This document shows, piece after piece, positions 58,754-64,000 of a stretch of 64,000 bases of DNA. Under the pieces are notes generated by a model that saw only the letters and a program-made list of their open reading frames with translations, was not told the DNA's origin and did no database searches. Every line of letters begins with the position of its first letter. The stretch's first letter is position 1. Where the stretch lies: assembly GCF_022758295.1 (NCBI RefSeq), contig NZ_JALDWJ010000003.1, forward strand, positions 1-64,000, written 5' to 3'. The DNA is from Lysobacter sp. CFH 32150 (GTDB lineage Bacteria; Pseudomonadota; Gammaproteobacteria; Xanthomonadales; Xanthomonadaceae). The position numbers and the translations under genes were made by a program.

Positions 58754-59842
58754 ATGTCCGCCGCACCCCACCATTTCTTCGATGAGCGCGAAGCCGAGCG
58801 CCAGGCAGCGCTGGATCGCTATGCCATCGTCGATACCGCACCGGAACAGGCGTTCGACGACATCGTCCGGCTGGCGGCGACCTTGTGCGACGTGCCGTCT
58901 GCGGCGATCTCGCTGATCGACCATGAACGCGTGTGGTTCAAGGCACAAATCGGGATCGACCAAGCGGAAGTACCGCGGGCGCAGTCGCTGTGCGGGCAGG
59001 TAGTCGATTCACCACGGCGCACCCTGGTCGTGCATGACCTCCTGGACGATCCGAATTACGCGAAGCGTCGCCGCATCGGCGGGCAGCCGCCGCGGTTCTA
59101 CGCCGGGGTGCCGTTGTTGAGCCCCGAGGGACACGCGCTAGGTGTGGTGTGCGTGATGGACGTGAAGCCGCGGGTGCTGACGCCGCGACAACTCGAAGCG
59201 TTGGACCTGCTGGCGCGACAAACCCAGCATCTGCTTGAACTGCGCCGCTATGGCCTGGAACAGCGCCGTTTGCTGTCCGAGCGCGAAGCGAGCGCACGTC
59301 GCGCCGAACACGCGCGCGACGATCTGCAGCGTCGCCATGACGACCTGCGATACACCGCCTCGCACGATGCCCTGACCGGTTTGCTCAATCGCGTTGCGTT
59401 GGCGGAACTGCACGACGATCCGGAGTCGACCCAACGGTTGCATGGCGCGCCTTATGTCATGGCGCTGCTCGATATCGACCACTTCAAGCAGGTCAACGAC
59501 CGCTACGGCCACCTGCTCGGCGACCGCGCGCTGTGCGCGGTGGCGCATGCGATCACGACATCGATCCGTGGCGGCGATATTGCCGTGCGCTACGGCGGTG
59601 AGGAATTCCTGGTAGTGCTGCCGAATACGCGCCTCGACGGCGGCGCCGAAGTCGCCGAGCGCATTCGCCTCCAGGTGCTGGCGGCGGAACTTCCGTTCGA
59701 ACTGACAGTGTCGATCGGCATCGCCGACGGCATGCCTGAGCAGGACACGCCGGAGAGCGTATTCGATCGCGCCGACCAGGCGCTGTACCGCGCCAAGGCG
59801 GGCGGCCGCAATCGCATCATTGCCGACGACACACCGCGGTAG
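58754..59842 (+). CDS. GAF-GGDEF diguanylate cyclase
   Basis: Cytosolic protein of 362 aa. GAF domain (about 20-165, ISLIDHERVWFKAQIGID, ARTLCGQ-like SLCGQVVDS, FYAGVPLLSPEGHALG), coiled coil, then GGDEF (about 195-355) with RYGGEEFLVVL. Activity should be intact and controlled by a ligand on GAF. Its stop codon TAG lies inside the first arm of an inverted repeat, so its last residues may have been set by the repeat insertion. Confidence 0.92.
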   Translation: MSAAPHHFFDEREAERQAALDRYAIVDTAPEQAFDDIVRLAATLCDVPSAAISLIDHERVWFKAQIGIDQAEVPRAQSLCGQVVDSPRRTLVVHDLLDDPNYAKRRRIGGQPPRFYAGVPLLSPEGHALGVVCVMDVKPRVLTPRQLEALDLLARQTQHLLELRRYGLEQRRLLSEREASARRAEHARDDLQRRHDDLRYTASHDALTGLLNRVALAELHDDPESTQRLHGAPYVMALLDIDHFKQVNDRYGHLLGDRALCAVAHAITTSIRGGDIAVRYGGEEFLVVLPNTRLDGGAEVAERIRLQVLAAELPFELTVSIGIADGMPEQDTPESVFDRADQALYRAKAGGRNRIIADDTPR

Positions 59843-59903
59843 GGCGGGTCTCGACCCGCCGTTTCAACGCGTCGGAAAAGCGGCGGGTCGAGACCCGCCC
59901 TAC
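59839..59903. repeat. GTAGGGCGGGTC inverted repeat, copy 1
   Basis: Perfect 23-bp arms (59839-59861 and 59881-59903), 19-bp centre. The TAG at 59840 is the stop of the plus-strand cyclase, and the TAG on the other strand (59900-59902) is the stop of the convergent VOC gene. Confidence 0.9.
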
Positions 59904-60286
59904 GGCCAGACCTTCGGCGGTGTACCGCGTTCCGGGTGGTGCATCTTGACCACGCAGAAGCGTTGCCCGGTCGGCGCTTCCATCACCCACCAGCGCTTCA
60001 CGAACGCGATCTTCTTCGCGCCGAGCTTCTCCAGCCGCGTCGCTTCGGCATCGACGTCATCGGATTCGATGTCCAGGTGCACGCGCGAAGGATGGTCGAC
60101 CTTCTGCACCTCGATGTGGAGGTCACCCGGCGTGTCGCCGAACATCGCGTAGGTGCCGGGGACGTCGCCGGCGTCGGGATCGGCGATCGTCACCCCCAAC
60201 GCTTCGCTCCAGAACGTGGCGGCGGGGTCGAGGTCGTCGGTCTGGCAATCGATGATGAAACCGGCGAGGCGGCTGCGGTGGGCCAT
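59900..60286 (-). CDS. VOC family protein
   Basis: Protein of 128 aa. Single VOC domain: LAGFIIDCQTDDLDPAATFW, LHIEVQKVDHPSRVHLDIES and a C-terminal APTGQRFCVVKMHHPE. The HLD and Glu/Gln positions fit metal ligands; the substrate is unknown. Start at 60286 is preferred over longer frames that run through the repeat upstream. Its TAG stop is provided by the repeat at 59881-59903. Confidence 0.85.
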   Translation of the reverse strand: MAHRSRLAGFIIDCQTDDLDPAATFWSEALGVTIADPDAGDVPGTYAMFGDTPGDLHIEVQKVDHPSRVHLDIESDDVDAEATRLEKLGAKKIAFVKRWWVMEAPTGQRFCVVKMHHPERGTPPKVWP

Positions 60287-60308
60287 CGTAGTGCTCCGTT
60301 TGTCGACT

Positions 60309-60424
60309 CTCTCTCCTGCGAAGGCAGGGAAGGTTTGGGGAGGGGTTGCGTGGTGTCGCGAAAGCACTCGTCGCTGTACGCCTCGTACCCCTCACAACCT
60401 CCCCTTGCAAGCAGGGGGGAGGCG
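60309..60424. repeat. Inverted repeat (GGGGAGG type), second copy
   Basis: Arms of about 40 bp (60309-60350 and 60385-60424), imperfect, related to the repeat at 57069-57198. It fills the gap between the E2 stop and the VOC gene on the minus strand. Confidence 0.65.
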
Positions 60425-60430
60425 TGTCCA

Positions 60431-61792
60431 TTACATCGGTTTTGCCAGATCGTCGAGCATCGCTTTCAGGAACCGCGCGGCCTCGCCGCCGGTGCAGGCG
60501 CGGTGATCGAAGGTCAGCGACAGCGGGATCACCTTGTGCGATTCGAAACCGCCCATCACCGGCGTCATCTGGTGGCGGCCCTTGCCGGCAGCGATGATCG
60601 CCACGCACGGCGGCACCACGATCGGCGTGGCGTAACGGCCGGCGAAGACGCCGAAGTTGGACAGCGAGATCGTGTAGCCGCTGAGTTCCGACATCGGAAT
60701 GCTGCGGTCTTCGACCTGGGTGCGCAGGCGATTGACGGCTTCGCGCACGCCGCGCGCATCGAGCACGTCGGCGTTGCGCAACGCCGGCACGAACAGGCCA
60801 TCGTCTGTGTCCACGGCGATGCCGATATCGACATGCGGGTGCAGGGTGCGGGTGAGCGTCTCGCCGTCGAACCAGGCGTTGAGCGCAGGCACGGCTTTGG
60901 CGGCGGCCACGATCGCGCGCACCAGGCGGCCGGTGATGTCGTTGCCGGGCGTCCACGCGTGGATGTCGGCATCGTCGCTGAGCGTGGTCGGCACGACCTT
61001 GCTGTGTGCGTCGGCCATCACCCGCGCCATGTTGCGGCGCACGCCCTTGAGCTGTTCCGGTTGCCCGCTGGCCTGCACGCCCGGCGGCTGTGTGCGCATC
61101 GGCTTGCCGGATTGCGACAGCGTGCTGCGGGTTGCGGCTGCTGTTGTGGGAGCGACGTGAGTCGCGATGCGTGCCGGAGCAGCGCTGCCGGCCGCGACTG
61201 ACGTCGCTCCTACAGCAGCGGAGCCATCGCTTGCGGCGCGCTTGACGTCATCCATCGTCACGACGCCCTCGGGACCGGTCGCCCGCACGCGTGCGAGGTC
61301 GACACCGAGCTTGCGCGCCAACGCGCGCACCGCCGGCATCGCTTTGACACCGCCGACTGCGACCGCGGCTTCGCTGCGGACCGCATCGGAAGTCTGCATC
61401 GCGCCGACGACGGTACCGCTGTCTTCGCGCAGGACTTCCGTCTTCGTTTCCGGCTCCGCGGTAGGCGCGGGCGTGGCTTTCGTCGGTGCCGCGTGGCCGC
61501 CGCCGTGGTGGTGCCCGGTGTCCTGGCCTTCGGCGCGTTGCGGCAGCGACGGATCGATCTCGAACTCCGCCAGCATCGTGCCGGTGACGACGACGGCGCC
61601 GTCGCCGCCGCCGAGCTTCAGCACCTTGCCGGACACCGGTGAGGGCACTTCGACGACGGCCTTCGCGGTTTCCATCGACACCAGCGGTTCGTCGAGGCGG
61701 ATGGTATCGCCGACTTTCACGAACCACTCGACGACGGTCGCGTCGGGCAGGCCTTCGCCGAGGTCGGGTAGCAGGAATGTTTTGGTCGTCAT
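60431..61792 (-). CDS. 2-oxoacid dehydrogenase E2 (dihydrolipoyl acyltransferase)
   Basis: Protein of 453 aa transferring the acyl group from E1 to CoA. One lipoyl domain (lipoyl-Lys in METAKAVVE, about 45), a variable linker, an E3/E1-binding domain (MPAVRALARKLGVDLARVRA), a second linker, and the catalytic domain. The second linker (about 191-219) is encoded by an inverted repeat. The active site reads FDHRACTGGEAARF, with Thr where most E2 have Asp in HxxxDG. It is downstream of E1beta, with another repeat between. Confidence 0.92.
   Translation of the reverse strand: MTTKTFLLPDLGEGLPDATVVEWFVKVGDTIRLDEPLVSMETAKAVVEVPSPVSGKVLKLGGGDGAVVVTGTMLAEFEIDPSLPQRAEGQDTGHHHGGGHAAPTKATPAPTAEPETKTEVLREDSGTVVGAMQTSDAVRSEAAVAVGGVKAMPAVRALARKLGVDLARVRATGPEGVVTMDDVKRAASDGSAAVGATSVAAGSAAPARIATHVAPTTAAATRSTLSQSGKPMRTQPPGVQASGQPEQLKGVRRNMARVMADAHSKVVPTTLSDDADIHAWTPGNDITGRLVRAIVAAAKAVPALNAWFDGETLTRTLHPHVDIGIAVDTDDGLFVPALRNADVLDARGVREAVNRLRTQVEDRSIPMSELSGYTISLSNFGVFAGRYATPIVVPPCVAIIAAGKGRHQMTPVMGGFESHKVIPLSLTFDHRACTGGEAARFLKAMLDDLAKPM
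61138..61218. repeat. GGGAGCGACGTGAGTCGCG-type inverted repeat inside the E2 gene
   Basis: Arm one (61138-61167) pairs with arm two (61193-61218) with small differences. It is an in-frame part of the E2 linker, encoding Ala/Val/Thr/Pro-rich sequence on the minus strand. Confidence 0.8.
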
Positions 61793-61804
61793 GGTTCGTC
61801 TTCC

Positions 61805-61875
61805 GTAGGGCGGGTCTTGACCCGCCATGATTGTCGATGGTCTTGCGAACAGCGGCGGGTCGAGACCCGCCCTAC
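61805..61875. repeat. GTAGGGCGGGTC inverted repeat, copy 2
   Basis: 22-bp arms (61805-61826 and 61854-61875) with one mismatch, same element as 59839-59903 with a different centre. The TAG stop of the E1beta gene (complement of 61872-61874) lies in the second arm. Confidence 0.9.
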
Positions 61876-62861
61876 GAATGTGTGACGGCGCGCTTGGCGG
61901 CGGCGACGATCTTGTCCACGCTCGGCAGGTATTTCATCTCGAGGCGGAACAGCGGGATGTGGGTGTCGTAACCGGTGACGCGTTCAACGGGCGCGACGAG
62001 ATCGAACATCGACTCCTCTGCCAGCCGCGCAGCAATCTCGGCGCCGAACCCGGCAGTCTTGGGTGCTTCATGCACGATCACGCAGCGACCGGTCTTGCTC
62101 ACCGATTCGGCGATGGTGGCGAAGTCGAGCGGCTTGAGCGTGGCGACGTCGATGACCTCGGCGCTGATGCCTTCGTTCGCCAACGCGTCGGCGGCTTCCA
62201 GCGTTTCCTTCACCTGCGCGCCCCAGGTCACCAGCGTCACGTCGCTGCCATCGCGCAGCACGTAGCAGACATCCAGCGGCAATGCCTCGCCGTCGTCGGC
62301 GACGACTTCCTTGTACTGGCGGTAGATGCGCTTGGGTTCCATGAAGATCACCGGATCCGGATCGCGGATCGCGGCAAGCAACAGCCCGTACGCGCGTGCC
62401 GGCGACGACGGCATCACCACGCGCAGCCCCGGCACGTTGGTGAAGATCGATTCGTTCGCTTCGGAATGATGTTCCGGGGCGCGGATGCCGCCGCCCCACG
62501 GCACGCGCAGCACCATCGGGCAGCTCAGGCGGCCGCGGGTGCGGTAGCGCATGCGTGCGGCGTGGCAGACGATGAAGTCGACCATCGGATACATGAAACC
62601 GTCGAACTGCGCCTCGGCCACCGGCTTCATGCCTTGCGAGGCCATGCCGACGGTCAAACCGGCGATCGTGGTTTCGTCGAGCGGCGTGTCGAGCACGCGT
62701 TCGGTGCCGAAGGTCTGCGACAGGCCCGCAGTGGCGCGGAACACGCCTCCGTTGACGCCGACGTCCTCGCCGAGCACGACGACGGATTCGTCGTGGCGCA
62801 TTTCATGGGCAAGCGCCTGTGTGATCGCTTCAATGAGCGTAATCGCTGTTGGCTCAGCCAT
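61872..62861 (-). CDS. 2-oxoacid dehydrogenase E1 beta subunit
   Basis: Protein of 329 aa, the transketolase-like half of the E1 heterotetramer. Motifs: VLGEDVGVNGGVFRAT, DTPLDETTIAGLTVGMA (Glu for TPP), RVPWGGGIRAPEHHSE and PVERVTGYDTHIP. It overlaps E1alpha by 8 bases and has GGAGAAG upstream. The E1alpha-E1beta-E2 order with no E3 in the window fits a branched-chain 2-oxoacid dehydrogenase, which would supply iso-acyl primers; pyruvate or acetoin are alternatives. Confidence 0.92.
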   Translation of the reverse strand: MAEPTAITLIEAITQALAHEMRHDESVVVLGEDVGVNGGVFRATAGLSQTFGTERVLDTPLDETTIAGLTVGMASQGMKPVAEAQFDGFMYPMVDFIVCHAARMRYRTRGRLSCPMVLRVPWGGGIRAPEHHSEANESIFTNVPGLRVVMPSSPARAYGLLLAAIRDPDPVIFMEPKRIYRQYKEVVADDGEALPLDVCYVLRDGSDVTLVTWGAQVKETLEAADALANEGISAEVIDVATLKPLDFATIAESVSKTGRCVIVHEAPKTAGFGAEIAARLAEESMFDLVAPVERVTGYDTHIPLFRLEMKYLPSVDKIVAAAKRAVTHS

Positions 62862-63930
62862 TGCGCTTCTCCAGGGCAATGGCTGCCGCACGTTGCGCGA
62901 GCAGGTCCGGTGGCGGGTCGGCGTAGAGGAAGTCGAACATCGCTTCGACCGGCTGCACCGGTGTCTGCAGGTAGGCGTTGATCTCTTCGTCCACGCGCTT
63001 GCCGCAGTCCTCGGCCCAGGCTTGTTCCTGCGTCTCGTCCCACAGTTTCTGCGCAGTGAGGTAGCTGCGCAGGCGGGTTAATGGCTCGCGCGCCCATGCC
63101 GCTTTCACTTCGTCCTCGCCGCGGTAACGGCGCGCGTCGTCGGCGGTGGTGTGGTCGTGCAGGCGGTAGGTCATGAACTCGATCACGCTGCCGCCTTCGC
63201 CGCTGCGCGCGCGCGCAACGGCGCGACGCATGCCTTCCATCACCGCGATCAGGTCGTTGCCGTCGACCTGCAGGCAGTGCAGGCCGCCGGCAATGCCTTT
63301 CTGCGCCAGCGTCTGCGCGCCGGTCTGCGCCGAACGCGGCACCGAGATCGCCCAGCCGTTGTTGACCACGCACAGGATCAGCGGGAGTTTGTACGCGCCG
63401 GCGGAATTGAGCGCGGCGTAGAAGTCGGTCTTCGACGACCCGCCATCGCCGCAGGTCGCGACAGCGAGGCGATTTTCCTTGCGCAGCTTGAACGCGAGCG
63501 CGGCGCCGGCTGCCATCAGGCATTGCGTCGAGATCGGCACGCACCAGGGATAGTCGTTGCGCGGTCCGGCGAAATCGTTGCCGCGTTCGTCGCCACCCCA
63601 GTACAACAGCACTTCGCGCGGACGCACGCCACGCATGAATTGCGCACCGTACTCGCGGTAACTCGGCGCGAACACGTCTTCCGGTTGCATCGAGGCACCG
63701 ATGCCGACATGCGTCGCTTCGTGTCCGAGCGAACTCGCGTACGTGCCGAGCTTGCCGGTGCGCTGCAGCGCGATCGCCTTCGCATCGAAGGTGCGCACGA
63801 ACAGCATCTGCTTGAACAACGGCAGCAGCGCCTTGGCATCGGCGAATGCCGGCGGCAGTTCCGCGACGGGCACACCGTCGGGGCCGAGGTATTGCAGGTA
63901 TTCGATCTGGAACTGTGCGGCGATCGTCAT
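62854..63930 (-). CDS. 2-oxoacid dehydrogenase E1 alpha subunit
   Basis: Protein of 358 aa, thiamine-pyrophosphate-binding. TPP motif GDGGSSKTDFYAALNSAGAY to CVVNNGWAIS; phospho-loop-like YRLHDHTTADDARRYR. Start at 63930 (MTIAAQFQIEYLQYLGPDG) precedes the conserved domain. A -10-like TATCAT (63963-63968, minus strand) lies about 33 nt upstream. First gene of the operon; decarboxylates the 2-oxoacid and passes the acyl group to E2. Confidence 0.93.
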   Translation of the reverse strand: MTIAAQFQIEYLQYLGPDGVPVAELPPAFADAKALLPLFKQMLFVRTFDAKAIALQRTGKLGTYASSLGHEATHVGIGASMQPEDVFAPSYREYGAQFMRGVRPREVLLYWGGDERGNDFAGPRNDYPWCVPISTQCLMAAGAALAFKLRKENRLAVATCGDGGSSKTDFYAALNSAGAYKLPLILCVVNNGWAISVPRSAQTGAQTLAQKGIAGGLHCLQVDGNDLIAVMEGMRRAVARARSGEGGSVIEFMTYRLHDHTTADDARRYRGEDEVKAAWAREPLTRLRSYLTAQKLWDETQEQAWAEDCGKRVDEEINAYLQTPVQPVEAMFDFLYADPPPDLLAQRAAAIALEKRNG

Positions 63931-64000
63931 CGAGGAGGAGCCCAAGCCGAAGCGTAGGCGTCGATGATACCCGCGACGCGTAAACACACCGTAGCGCGTC

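Overview
The window is a high-GC chromosomal stretch of gammaproteobacterial type, most likely from the Lysobacter/Xanthomonas family (Lysobacteraceae/Xanthomonadaceae). This rests on a Lysobacter-style secreted M4 protease with PPC and P-domains, RoxA-type dihaem cytochromes, a long TrpS with a C-terminal tail, a birA-coaX-SPOR cluster, a PepSY-PhoP-PhoQ cluster, short GC-rich repeats between genes, and many starts placed 6-8 nt after a -10 box. These are family-level inferences from sequence reading; no database was consulted.

Layout. 1-4.0 kb: 3' part of the M4 protease, a VOC protein and a 7TM-DISM diguanylate cyclase. 4.2-11.4 kb: two RoxA-like dihaem cytochromes facing each other around a patatin-like lipase. 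Inserted between the first cytochrome and the lipase is a two-gene block (HbpS/GlcG-like and OsmC-like) of different base composition, bounded by attC-like folding sites. 11.7-39.9 kb: mainly chromosomal genes. These include an alpha/beta hydrolase, a GAF-GAF-GGDEF-EAL protein behind a Clp/CRP-type site, an NmrA protein, a lytic transglycosylase, several small exported proteins, EF-hand proteins, a TSP3-repeat M14 carboxypeptidase, a protein-glutaminase-like enzyme, dusA, a ctlX-like gene, PepSY-PhoP-PhoQ, mtfA, birA-coaX and a SPOR protein.

39.9-54.4 kb: an integrative element of about 14.4 kb in tRNA-Thr(TGT). It starts with a P4-type integrase and an overlapping replication module (AlpA-like, CHC2 primase zinc domain, Toprim/AAA helicase-like, two small proteins). 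Cargo follows: a Rap1a-like exported protein, an unrecognised two-gene module (2TM-GAF protein plus a cytosolic partner), and a Sec-exported RHS protein whose swapped tip has a JAB/DUF4329-like motif, followed by an overlapping lipoprotein that is a likely immunity gene. A decayed copy of the tRNA 3' end lies at 54352-54366.

54.4-64 kb: arginase, an entericidin-like lipoprotein, CsbD, an exported protein, trpS, a GAF-GGDEF cyclase, a VOC protein and a minus-strand operon for a 2-oxoacid dehydrogenase (E1alpha-E1beta-E2). This end is rich in inverted repeats. Some supply stop codons to neighbouring genes, and one sits in frame inside the E2 linker.

Candidates most worth following are the attC-like cassette block in the cytochrome/lipase locus, the 2TM-GAF two-gene module in a cargo slot of the island, the RHS tip with its lipoprotein, the cytosolic-looking protein glutaminase, and the repeat insertions that reshape gene ends and the E2 linker.
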